Positions 47,157 through 56,583 of a stretch of DNA of 64,000 bases are shown one piece after another (positions within the stretch are counted from its first letter, which is position 1; each line of letters starts with the position of its first letter). A model generated the notes under the pieces. That model was not told the DNA's origin. It saw nothing but the letters and a program-made list of their open reading frames with translations, and ran no database searches. Origin of the DNA: Spinellus fusiger (lineage: Eukaryota > Mucoromycota > Mucoromycetes > Mucorales > Phycomycetaceae). The stretch is taken from the NCBI GenBank assembly GCA_025094145.1, contig JALLLS010000021.1, forward strand, positions 186,001 through 250,000, in the 5' to 3' direction. Both the position numbers and the translations under genes were made by a program.

Positions 47157-50100
47157 TTAAGAATGGGTGGTAGAGGAGAGATCGGAGGAGAAGTGAGGAT
47201 ACAGCGTCTGTTGCTGCAGGAGTCTTTGCACTCTATGGCGGCGTTGGCGTTCCCGCTCAACACACCCATCAGCAGCCTCAATGAGCAGGCTACCAGCTGA
47301 TGGCTCTACCTTAAAGTCTCGAGTAGACGTGGCTCGATCAATGGCTTGCAGCAGTATTAACAAACTGGGCCAAAGGTCTCGCCATTTAACAAAAGACTTA
47401 ACCGTGCGCGGCAGAAGATTTAGACAATAGTCAATTGGATGAACGTCTTGTGGTGGTGCAGGAACTAAGAAGAACAAGAACGTGGAGCGTTCATGGTCAA
47501 CAAATGTGCAAGTGAGAAAGTGGTCCCGATTGGCAGATGGGTGGCCACATTGGCAAGGAACTGAAGGTGTTGGTGGTAACCAAGCAATCCTCCATTTTAG
47601 TAGACGATGTCTTTCTTTGCGCGTGCACGGTAGTAGAAGGATTGGATCCCAAACAGGTCTACATAGTCCACGGGCTACCGTCACCAGCGGATTCTTGCCA
47701 CGTACTAGACTAGTAATTTCACTTTGAAGACGTTCAAGATAAGCTACTTTTAATGGATATTTAGGAGGGTTGTGAGCCCGTCCTATTCTTTGAGCATTTT
47801 GCCAGAGTACATTGCCACGTAGCTTAATCCATCTGGCTTTACTCTGGGGTGCTTCAAGCTGCGGGACAAGGCACCAGAGGAGGGTGTCTTCAGGAAGGGT
47901 AGCTGCGCGCTCAACAAATTTGGCTTGCAGATAAAGAAAACGAGAGTATATGTTAGGGAGGGCAGCTAATTGGGCAACCTGGATCGTTCCAAACCTAGCA
48001 GTAGCAGATCTAGCAAGACAAAGTCTCAGACAAGCAGACTGACAGATTTGTAGCGGGCGAATGCCTAGTCTATTGACATTACAAATAGCCAACCCATACT
48101 CAAGGATAGGCCGAACAAAAACAGTATACGCTCTTAGGGCTGCTGTAATCCCAAAGCCATACATGTTTACACCCATTCCTCTCAGCTTTTGCATTACTGC
48201 AATTGCCTTGACTTGTGAGTGTGAGAAAAGTGCGTCTTGGTTAATACCTTGACGTGAAAAGGGGATACCAAGGTACTTGAAAGTATCACAGGTTGGAAGC
48301 TCGTTGCCATAGAGGTAAAACGGCACATTGGCCGGGGCATTGAGTACTTCACATTTGGAGGGACTCCATTTGTAACCAAGGAGGGTCGAGTGAATTTCGG
48401 CAAGTGCCAGCATTCGATGTATATCTTCTGGGCAGCCCATAAGAGCCACATCATCAGCATACAACAAACAATTCACAGGAGCCCAAGTAACAGTGACATG
48501 AGACGGACTGTAAGAGGAATCTGACAACTCAGAAGAGTCATCCGAAACTGTAGAAGTAGGAAAAGGATTGTGAAGGGAATTCTGTAACTCGTCAAGCAAT
48601 GCGTGAACAGTTGCCTGTGGGGAAGCAAAAGAGAAAGGATTTCGAGCACAGAGATTAATGGACCGTCCCATGGTAGGTGGGTGCATACCAACCAGTATTG
48701 GGGATACCGAAGCAAACCTCAAGAAACGTGGAAGAGTATCAATGAAAATAGAATAAAGAAATGGAGAAAGAATACTACCCTGTAAGACTCCTCGTTTAGG
48801 TGCAATGTCCCGGGATGCTACATTTTTCAGAATCACATTCACCACAATGTCATCAAACAAATTCTGTAGTAGCAAGAGCAACGGCTGAGACACGAAGGGC
48901 ATCAGCGACTCCCATATGACAGAGCGTTCCACACTATCATATGCAGCTTTAATATCTAGGAAGACGATGACTGGAGGTTTTGGATCTTGCTCTCCTGATC
49001 CTTGGGCAGCGTACAACCCCATAAGTTCGTGGAGACAGAGGGCCTGGTCTAGAGTTCCACGACGAGCACGAAATCCACCTTGAGCCATGTCCAATGCAGG
49101 CATGGTCGAAAGGAGCTCCCCAGCTATACATCTTTCTAAGAGCTTACGAAACACCGATGTCAAGCTAATAGGCCGATAGTTACTAGGGTCATCCTGCTCT
49201 CCTTTGTTTTTGTAAATAGGTACCACCTGTGCTGTTCTCCAGGCCACAGGCGTCCACGACCATCTCCAACACAATGTGAAGATCTGATGTAACAGAGGCA
49301 CTAGCACTCGAACTAGGGGTTTGAGCATTTCTGCTCTAATATGATCAATGCCTGGTGCTTTTCGATTTGGCATCTTTCGAATAGCAGAGTGAATAAAGTC
49401 TACGTCCCATGGGACTGGATTGTCTTGGAGAGTAAACTCCTGACGCTCCTGTCTTTCCGTAGATCCGCCAAACACACTCTCTAGGTGGTCAATCATGCAA
49501 TTGGCAGCATGCCGAGGGCCCTCTGGAGATGACAGGGAAATTGGCGAACGTCTCCGCAGCCTCATTCCTTTCACAGCACTTGTCATCTCTGTTAAGCCCT
49601 TACGGACTTTATCACAAAATACATGCCAGGTTTGTCGTTGTGCTTGCCTTATAGCCTTTTTCAAAGCTAAACACGCTTCCTCATACAAGCGGTGGGCTTC
49701 AATGCGTTCAATATCATTGCCTACCCGTCGTCTAAAACGATAAAGTTCTTGACGACGGTCAGCTAACTGTTGTAGATCAGCATTCCAGTAGCTTTTCCAA
49801 GCTTTTGGATGGGATTGTGCGCGCCCTACGCTATCATCCAGGGCCTTGTAGATTGACTCATTGAGTCTCTCAGCAAAGTCCTCCATCTTAACAGAGCACA
49901 ACGGGGTTTTGTCTTCCAATATTTTTTGGATCTCTCTTTGCAGTTCACCTGTGTTCTCTGCAAAACATCGCTTGTACTGGTCACAGACTGTTTGTTTGTT
50001 TAAACGTTGCAGTCTCCAGAGGCGACGGACAGCTGTTTCTGTCATGAGCGGTGGCATGAGCACCGGCTGAAAGGACAGCTCACACAAGTGGTGGTCTGAA

Positions 50101-50750
50101 CCTAACGTCAGATCGTCCCTAATGTGCAAGCACACTTCGGAGAAGTTGTAGCTTCTTGACAGGAACAGGTCAATAATGCTAGCAAACCGACGACCATCTG
50201 CTAGAATTCGCTCATATGTAGGCAAGCCAAATGCCAACTCTGAGTTCCACAAGGTTAGATCCTGACGGCGGATCCAGTCTTCAAATCCCACATGTCTGTC
50301 GTTTATGCCATGATCTCCAGTCAGGCGGCCTAAACGTGTATTCAGGTCACCAAGGACGAGTGTGAAGTCGTCTATGGGTAGTGAATTCAACCTTTCCGCA
50401 GCCTCACTAGACGACAGCCTCGGAGGTAGGTACAGACCATGGAGTGTATATGGGCCAATCCTACAGGAGACCACAAAAGGATTAGTAATTGGTAAGGAAT
50501 GTACATGGTAAGGAAAGTCAGGACGAATAAAGAACGAAACTCCATCAAAACCTCGTCCAGCATCACCATGGGCTGTAGCATAGTTGTGTATTTGTATCCA
50601 GGGGCACCTCAACATTTGCATGTCTTTGGTCAGGAAAGTCTCTGTCACTAAAAGTATATCAATATCATTCTGCACACACACATTCAGAACGTTCACCAGT
50701 TTGGGCCTGATTCCACAAGCATTCAATAGACCAATCTTCAGTCTATTCAT
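47157..50750 (-). CDS. LINE-A ORF2: AP endonuclease - reverse transcriptase
   Basis: 1197 residues, uninterrupted. Residues ~1-230 are an apurinic-type endonuclease: 'LLNACGI' start, 'LVTETFL' (Glu), 'LVLGDLNTRLG' (Asp/Asn), 'SIIDLFLSRS' and 'GSDHHLCEL' (Asp-His). The RT follows: 'RKAPGIDHIRAEMLKPL' ~465, 'NYRPISLTSVFRKLLER' ~525, 'VIVFLDIKAAYDSVER' ~597, 'GVLQGSILSP' ~650 and the catalytic 'LLYADDVALMG' ~763. A C-terminal zinc knuckle 'CQCGHPSANRDHFLTC' lies at ~1065. It would nick target DNA and prime cDNA synthesis there. Its ATG overlaps the ORF1 stop (ATGA at 50750-50747). Confidence 0.93.
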   Translation of the reverse strand: MNRLKIGLLNACGIRPKLVNVLNVCVQNDIDILLVTETFLTKDMQMLRCPWIQIHNYATAHGDAGRGFDGVSFFIRPDFPYHVHSLPITNPFVVSCRIGPYTLHGLYLPPRLSSSEAAERLNSLPIDDFTLVLGDLNTRLGRLTGDHGINDRHVGFEDWIRRQDLTLWNSELAFGLPTYERILADGRRFASIIDLFLSRSYNFSEVCLHIRDDLTLGSDHHLCELSFQPVLMPPLMTETAVRRLWRLQRLNKQTVCDQYKRCFAENTGELQREIQKILEDKTPLCSVKMEDFAERLNESIYKALDDSVGRAQSHPKAWKSYWNADLQQLADRRQELYRFRRRVGNDIERIEAHRLYEEACLALKKAIRQAQRQTWHVFCDKVRKGLTEMTSAVKGMRLRRRSPISLSSPEGPRHAANCMIDHLESVFGGSTERQERQEFTLQDNPVPWDVDFIHSAIRKMPNRKAPGIDHIRAEMLKPLVRVLVPLLHQIFTLCWRWSWTPVAWRTAQVVPIYKNKGEQDDPSNYRPISLTSVFRKLLERCIAGELLSTMPALDMAQGGFRARRGTLDQALCLHELMGLYAAQGSGEQDPKPPVIVFLDIKAAYDSVERSVIWESLMPFVSQPLLLLLQNLFDDIVVNVILKNVASRDIAPKRGVLQGSILSPFLYSIFIDTLPRFLRFASVSPILVGMHPPTMGRSINLCARNPFSFASPQATVHALLDELQNSLHNPFPTSTVSDDSSELSDSSYSPSHVTVTWAPVNCLLYADDVALMGCPEDIHRMLALAEIHSTLLGYKWSPSKCEVLNAPANVPFYLYGNELPTCDTFKYLGIPFSRQGINQDALFSHSQVKAIAVMQKLRGMGVNMYGFGITAALRAYTVFVRPILEYGLAICNVNRLGIRPLQICQSACLRLCLARSATARFGTIQVAQLAALPNIYSRFLYLQAKFVERAATLPEDTLLWCLVPQLEAPQSKARWIKLRGNVLWQNAQRIGRAHNPPKYPLKVAYLERLQSEITSLVRGKNPLVTVARGLCRPVWDPILLLPCTRKERHRLLKWRIAWLPPTPSVPCQCGHPSANRDHFLTCTFVDHERSTFLFFLVPAPPQDVHPIDYCLNLLPRTVKSFVKWRDLWPSLLILLQAIDRATSTRDFKVEPSAGSLLIEAADGCVERERQRRHRVQRLLQQQTLYPHFSSDLSSTTHS

Positions 50751-51954
50751 AATTCTTCTCGGTGGATGTTTTGGGCGTCTCCCTCATCTTCTTCCATAGC
50801 TGAGCCTGATCCAAATGCCTGGATGGCCTCTTCTTCAAGGGTGGCGGGGCGGCTGGCAACTGGGGTCTTGGCCTTGAGATCCGCCAAGAGCTTCTCAAAG
50901 GCAGTGGCAGAGAGGCGGGGAGTGGCATTACCAGAGCCAAAGTGGCGAGCAATGCTGTACCCTAAGTGGGTGGGGGAACGAAGACAGGTGTTTGACACTC
51001 TCTGGTCAAAGAGTTCCTGGGCCTTTGCAGCCTTGGTACTGTTGGTTTCCCCTTGGAGCTTTGGGTCTGCAATGACTGCAGCGGACACAGGGTTGAAGTC
51101 CTTCACTGGACTGATCTTAAGCTTCTCGAGGTGCTCCTCGAGTTCCTTCTTGTAGCTGCTGTGGACCAGCAGCGCAACTGTTCCCCTTGCCGGGAAGTGG
51201 ATGTCAATGATCCGTGACTGTTGGATCTTCAACGATCCCAACATCTTGCGGACCTGGCCGTACTTAAGGTATCGGCGGCAAGGGACGTATACGAATTCGT
51301 ACACTGAGGGTCCAGTGGGCTCCTGCAAGGCACGTACTGCTTGTGCCTTAAGCACTGCTTTGGCCTTTGTAGGCTTCTTGGCCTGGGGGTTCTTCTTTGC
51401 CATGCTGGCGTAGGTGGTGGGTGTGGGTGTGGGTGTGGAGGTTGGGGCATGCTTTGAAGCAGCAGTCGAGTTGTCCTGCTTGGCAGGGGTGGCAGGGGTG
51501 GCAGTGGTGGTGGTGTTGGTGGTGCTGGTAGTGGCCTGAGCCTGGAGGGATGCAATCATTGCATCCTTGGCCTTCAATTGGGCCTCCAATTCCTGGATAC
51601 GGAGTCCAAAGATCTCCATCTGTTTTTGGATTGCCGCCATCATCTGCAGCATTTGTTGGGCGTGGGTGTCGGCCTTTTCCACCTCGGACATTTTGTTCTC
51701 CTCGTTGGTTCTTGCTCGGGTGCGTTTGGCAAGCAGTTTTTCTTTTCTGCTTTTAGGGACGTCGTAGGTGGTGGGGACATCGGTAAGGCCAAACTCGAAG
51801 GGTTTGGCGGGTGGTGCTGAGGTGGGGTCCGTGGTTAATGGATCCAGTGTGATATAGGTGGCGGGGGTGTTGGTGTTGACGGATGGGTGATTGTAATGTT
51901 TGCTGTAGATTTTATTATAACTCTTTGGGGTAATATTTATTACGCGAAAGAGCT
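50747..51954 (-). CDS. LINE-A ORF1 RNA-binding protein
   Basis: The first ATG is at 51691 (MSEVEKADTHAQQ), giving 314 residues to the TGA at 50749-50747. However, the frame is open from the very 5' end of the element, and the stretch upstream (…LLAKRTRARTNEENK) is conserved in LINE-B and LINE-D. Translation may therefore start earlier or at a non-AUG codon. Domains: coiled coil 'MMAAIQKQMEIFGLRIQELE', Thr/Ala-rich linker, RNA-binding-like core 'CRRYLKYGQVRKMLGSLKIQ' and 'SRIIDIHFPARGTVALLVH', and a Lys-rich tail. It is expected to coat LINE RNA. Confidence 0.8.
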
Positions 51955-51968
51955 CTACCACTCGTGTA

Positions 51969-53301
51969 CAGTGGGCTAGCAAAAAAATTGGTATTTTTTT
52001 AGAGATCCGATAGATTTCATATCTTACATAAAAGACACCTGTAGCAGTTTTCTTTCTTTCTTCTTAATAAAAGTATATCCATATTTAATTTACAATGCAA
52101 CTAACAGACGAACAAAAACTTACCATTGTTAATTTTCGACAAGCAAATATGAAAGTAAAAGAAATAGCTGAAAGAACTGGAGTAAAGCTGCGAACAATTT
52201 ACAATGTTCTAAATCAACAAAAGACAAGAGGAACTACCAAACGCCAAGAAGGTTCAGGAAGACCCAAAATATTCAATGAAAGAGGAATACGACACCTTCT
52301 GAACGTTATTGGCAAGAACAGACGATTGACTTTAAGTGAGATAGTTTCAGCAATACCCGAAGAATGCAGCAAGCACACTGTTAGACGTGTACTGCATGAA
52401 GAGGGTATATTTAGCGGAGTGGCAAAGAAGAAACCTTTTTTGAATGAAACAAATAAAGAAAGAAGACTCAAGTTTGCCAAAGAACATCTCCACTGGACCA
52501 TTGACATGTGGAAAAAAGTTATATGGACTTACGAAAGTAGTTTCGAAATTGGCAAAAACAGTCGAGTGGTTCACGTTTGGCGTAAGGATGGAGAAGCCTA
52601 TAAAAAAGATTGTCTTGCTCCCACATTCAAGAGTGGAAGATCCTCAGTTATGGTCTGGGGAGCCATTCGTCACGGTGAGAAGTCGGAACTAGTGATGCTT
52701 GAGAAGAATGAACGAAAAGCTGTTGATTTTGTCAAGAAAGTCTATGAAGAGGCATTGCTACGTTTCTGGGGTCTAGAGTGCCACCTAATATTGATGGAAG
52801 ATGGAGCACCCACTCACAAAAGTATTGTAGCAAGTGATTGGAAAAGGGAGAGAGGAATTGATAGTTTGGAGTGTCCTGCTCAATCGTCCGATCTGAACCC
52901 CATTGAAAACCTTTGGATACAGACAAAAGACAAGGTCCAGGAGAGATGTAACGGTTCTGTCAAGATAGACAAGTTTAAGACTATTATACAAGAAGCCTAG
53001 GATTCTTTTGAATCAAAAACATGGAATTCTTTGATTGAGACAATGCCAGCACGAATGCAAGAAGTCATCAAGAACAAGGGTGGGAGTACCCATTATTAAA
53101 GCTATATTTTTAATAATTTTTTATAAGTAAATGTAAAAATAAATTACATATACGTATTCTATAGCCTTTTTTTAACATAATATGAGCTTTATTACAGTAG
53201 AAAATACGTTTTATTTCTCTTGATACAGGAAAAACACTGTATTGATGATATGAAATCAATCGGATTTTTTCAAATTGCCATTTTTTTTTGCTACCCCACT
53301 G
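51969..53301 (+). mobile_element. Tc1/mariner element, 1333 bp, intact ends, TA duplication
   Basis: Perfect-style structure: TA at 51967-51968, the left TIR CAGTGGGCTAGCAAAAAAAT, and the right TIR ending GCTACCCCACTG, then TA at 53302-53303. It is inserted exactly at the TA inside the 13-nt LINE target copy ACCACTCGTGTAC, so it is the youngest or near-youngest layer of the nest on this side. Confidence 0.93.
52095..53099 (+). pseudogene. Tc1 transposase with premature stop and lost first catalytic Asp
   Basis: The frame opens at ATG 52095 with a bipartite HTH ('IAERTGVKLRTIYNVLNQQK' and 'GSGRPKIFNERGIRHLL'). It continues through the DDE domain: 'KKVIWTYESSFEIG', 'GRSSVMVWGAIRHGEKSELV', 'LILMEDGAPTHKS' (second Asp) and 'SSDLNPIENLW' (Glu). 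Two inactivating changes are visible. The first-Asp motif WSDES reads WTYES (TAC for GAC), and a TAG at 52998-53000 interrupts the frame where the family has Trp (AWDSFES). The remaining 32 codons stay open to TAA 53099 and end with the family-typical 'KNKGGSTHY'. Full length would be 334 residues. Confidence 0.9.
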
Positions 53302-53303
53302 TA

Positions 53304-54460
53304 CGGTTGTTGGTCCTCATCAGCTCGTATTTTTACTCATCGGACCAAATTGTCGTGTTCCGACTTCAATCCAAAGATTCTCCATGAATTGGTCAACAAT
53401 GAGTAGTTTTTTGTGACATTTAGAATCCTCTATGGAAAACTTGAGTGCACACAAGTACCATAATACATCTCTGTATCATCTCACTGATCGGTCGTAACTA
53501 CAAATGAACCTTCTAAGCTCAATATACTATCGGACACTTAATAAGGGCTACCTTCATCTATAAATTCTTAGTGAATAAAATAAGCCCTATCAAAGGCAAT
53601 TAAAGTGAAGACACATAATAGATGGCTCTATAATGATGTGCTTATTCAATGAACCAACTATAAGGCTATACCTAGGAATAAGCCATAAAATAAACTAATC
53701 AAAAACTGCTACTTGTTGTATCCAAGGTCAATACAGAGACATGTCTAACATAAGTAGCACCAATCAATTGCATTAACAATGATAAGTAATTAGGGTCATG
53801 TGTACAGACTCAACTATAGGAAACACATAAGTATAACTATGGCAATTGATTAGTATATAAAGAGTGTATATTCCACTAAATAAAATCAATCTATTCTTGG
53901 ATAAAGTCCTGTCATTTCTACAGTCACTTTATTCTTTAGTTCGGATAAAAAACTACTCAAGGATAAGTATCCACAAGAAGTATAAATAATGAACCATTCT
54001 TCACTCAATAAAAACTATCTTTGTTCAGTCTTGTTATTCTATTTGTCTGAATAATCTCACAGATGACTGTCTTCCAGTCTTCTTCTGTTCAATGAAGGTA
54101 AACCTTGGCCTAATCAAGCCTCAACCTTTTTTGATTGATACTGAGAAAAGGTTTCTTAACCACCTTGCAAGAAGACAGGCCAAACTTTATCAATTTTTCT
54201 AAAAGTGCTCATGCACACCTTGGTGATCATCTACTTGTGAAACTGATCCAATGTTTGAAATAAATCCCTTGTAACTTCGTATGCAATCTCTCTCTTCCCT
54301 CTAAATGAGAATGAGCTTACTCTCAGTGTTAATTTTAGCCTTGAATTATCCAGCTTCCTTGTATCTCCTTACAACACAGGAAATTGACTGTTGACTAACT
54401 CCAAACCTAACAGAAATTGTGTTACCCATGTTACTATTTACAGTGGCCTTGTGAGCAATG
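53304..54460 (-). pseudogene. older Tc1-type transposase relic, N-terminal part (host of the nest)
   Basis: Minus-strand reading gives an HTH 'NTISVRFGVSQQSISCVVRR' near 54440-54380, then 'KVVKKPFLSINQKRL' and 'EEDWKTVI' near 54160-54070. A ~650-bp unrelated stretch follows, then 'WNTTIWSDE' and 'KYELMRTNNRT' at 53350-53304. These are the DNA-binding and first-Asp blocks of a Tc1 transposase, with many stops. The frame continues at 45309 on the other side of the nested elements. The middle stretch (about 53420-54060) starts TGTGACA and ends TCTCACA, so a solo LTR is possible. Confidence 0.6.
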
Positions 54461-54699
54461 AGATAATGATTAAAGTTGTTAATATTATTTCTTATTCCTA
54501 AGAGTTCTTATATGTATTTAATTGTTGTTAGATAGGGTAGACATTATGGTGGAAAAGTAAGATATGAAGAATGTTTAATAAAGAAATATATTCCAACGGT
54601 AAAACTATCTTCTGGGTTTTAAATCTACCTAAGATTCTGTTTCTCTCTTGTATACTATTTTTGAGGCTCTTTCTTACCTCAAAAGAGTAAAAATACAAA

Positions 54700-55534
54700 T
54701 CACAAAACTCAACATAGGTAGCATCGAACCACCAATCAACACTCAATCCCCTGTACCAGCACCCTTCATAATATTTGTGTTTGAGATCACTATCGCCACT
54801 ACCATCCTTAACCTCGATAGTAGAAGACCCAGACTACTTACCAAACGTAATGCAAATACCTACGAGTATCACATGACTGAGGTAAAAAAAAAGGCTACCA
54901 TCATTAATGCCAACATGGCTGAAAAGAATGCCTCTCCACCAAAGAAAACAGCATAGGCCAGAGCAGTGCTTAGAGCACAAACAGTCTGGGCCTTATAATA
55001 GCCTACTGGGCTCTCAGTATACGTACCCTGTCGCCGCTACCTCAAATATGGACAGATCCGAAAGATGATGGGATCTCTGAAGATCCAAGAGTCATTGATC
55101 ATAGACATCCACTTCTCTGCAAGGGGCAAAATTTTACTGCTTTTACACAGAAGCTTCAAGCAAGAAATCGAGAAGAAACTCAAGAAATCAAAGACCAAGC
55201 CACAGACAAACCTTGATCCAGTAGCTGCAATGGCTCAAGCATTGCCATACCCCATCTATCCACCATTGCCTTTGAGAAGCTTGTGGAATTAGGACCAAGA
55301 CCAATGTCTATATTTGCATTGTCATTTTCTTTCATCTCTTATTTTTCTCCTCATTTCGAGGTTTTATGCACTCTTATTTTTCTTTTTCTTTTTCTTTGCA
55401 TTTATTTTTCCACTTTTGTATTTGAAGTGTTAATATGTATATCTTAATTGTTCAAAAGCTTTCATAGGGTGAATAATATGCCCAATATACGAATAGCAAA
55501 TAAACACTCAAAATAAAAAATATAAATAATTTGA
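54700..55534 (+). mobile_element. LINE-D, ORF1-only L1-type element, degenerate
   Basis: Plus-strand relic of LINE-B type. ORF1 fragments 'RRPRLLTKRNANTYEYHMTEV', 'NMAEKNASPPKKTA', 'CRRYLKYGQIRKMMGSLKI' and 'LIIDIHFSARGKI' are interrupted by stops and deletions. The sequence then jumps through AAGCTTGTGGAATTAGG straight into the 3'UTR (ATGTCTATATTTGCATTGTCATTTTC), exactly as in LINE-B, and ends with ...AATTTGAACTGT at 55534. A second internal deletion at GAGAAGCT removed the end of ORF1. It is older than A-C, judging by substitutions. Confidence 0.8.
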
Positions 55535-55554
55535 ACTGTATATTCCAAAGCCTT

Positions 55555-55736
55555 CTCTCTATTTTTTTGCTGCTCTGTTCTGTTCTTCTTGTTAGTTCTT
55601 GTCGTTGAATCGCTTTTTTCTGTCTGTTCCAAGCATCTGTACCACCAAGCAACCTATCTACATCCCTGATTGGGTCATCTTTGTGCACTCTTTGTATCGG
55701 TAGCCCTCCCCACAGAGACCTATGTGCTTCTTCAAG
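55555..55736 (-). CDS. possible exon of an unrecognised gene, abutted by LINE-D
   Basis: On the minus strand an open segment begins after a possible acceptor (CAAATGAG) near 55736. It encodes a hydrophilic, protein-like stretch: 'EEAHRSLWGGLPIQRVHKDD' followed by 'DVDRLLGGTDAWNRQKKAI' and an Arg/Gln/Glu-rich helix, running into the LINE-D 3' terminus at 55534. The composition looks coding, but I do not recognise the family and no partner exon was found, so it may be a gene fragment broken by the LINE. Confidence 0.3.
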
Positions 55737-56583
55737 ATCTCATTTGCCCAACATTACACTATGATGTTATCCAGGATATGGGATAAATTAAATTGATCAT
55801 CACACATGGTGAGATTCTTAACTGTTCCAAATGTGATGAATTATTCATATATAAGAATGCTTCTACACTATAACATATTCTTTAAGAACTATTCAACTGT
55901 GTCAATGTTAACCCTTGCCTTTTATACTCCTATTAGTATCTCTAAAATACAAAAAAAAACTAAAAGAAATGCTTTGAAGTTCTCACCCTGTCCAGTGACC
56001 TCTAACCCTAAATGCCATTTCTTTGGTGAGTTCAATAGAAAACATTGGCGCAATGTCCAGTGTATTATCACAATTCATAAGTATTCTCTATTTGTACCTG
56101 TACTGTCTCTCTTATTACACTCACTGCTGTCTTGGAGTCATAGATCCACAAGGTGTGCACTGTTATTGTCTATACCATTGTAGGCCCTCACTAGTCTATA
56201 TAAAAGTAGTTCAAAGGATATACTAAGCTATCTTAAAAGAGAAGACAAGATTATCAAAAAGAGGGACTCTCTTCTGTAAACAGTGGGGGTAGATTGCCAA
56301 GACCTGTAATAAATTTACTCTCAAAGGCACCTTCCCAGTAATTCAAGTACTTTGTTGTGCCTATTACTAGCTATTAGATGAACTTCACCACACCACACCA
56401 CACCACACCACACCATACTATAAGAAGAACAGGGCATGATCTCAAGACAATTCTCGACACGCATGAAAAATACAAGTGTTTATTGAATTGAATGACTGAT
56501 AATACATGGCTTACACGCCATAAAAGAAGTTTCATCTACTCCTTTTTTTTCTCTTTTTCTCTTTCTTCCTAGCATTCTACTGT
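55737..56583. other. intergenic with a CACCA microsatellite
   Basis: Includes an unassigned plus-strand frame (55806-56183) with a Cys/His-containing 'CHFFGEFNRKHWRNVQC' segment that could be a transposon remnant. About six CACCA units lie at 56386-56415. No confident gene. Confidence 0.35.

Larger units (their letters stand above)
46752..51956 (-). mobile_element. LINE-A, near full-length L1-type (Grem-LINE1-like) retrotransposon
   Basis: About 5.2 kb, minus strand, with ORF1, ORF2 and a ~400-nt 3'UTR. It is bounded by target copies ACCACTCGTGTAC at 46739-46751 and ACCACTCGTGTA at 51957-51968 (the latter cut by the Tc1 element). There is no poly(A) tail; the 3' end is AT-rich and closes with ...TACTTTGAACTGT. 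Both ORFs are open, so it may be competent. The similarity to Mucoromycotina Grem-LINE1 elements is by family resemblance only. Confidence 0.88.

Noticed and set aside
50766..51155. plus-strand ORFs over LINE ORF1/ORF2
   Set aside because: Antisense frames of the retrotransposon genes; also present as shorter pieces in LINE-B and LINE-C.
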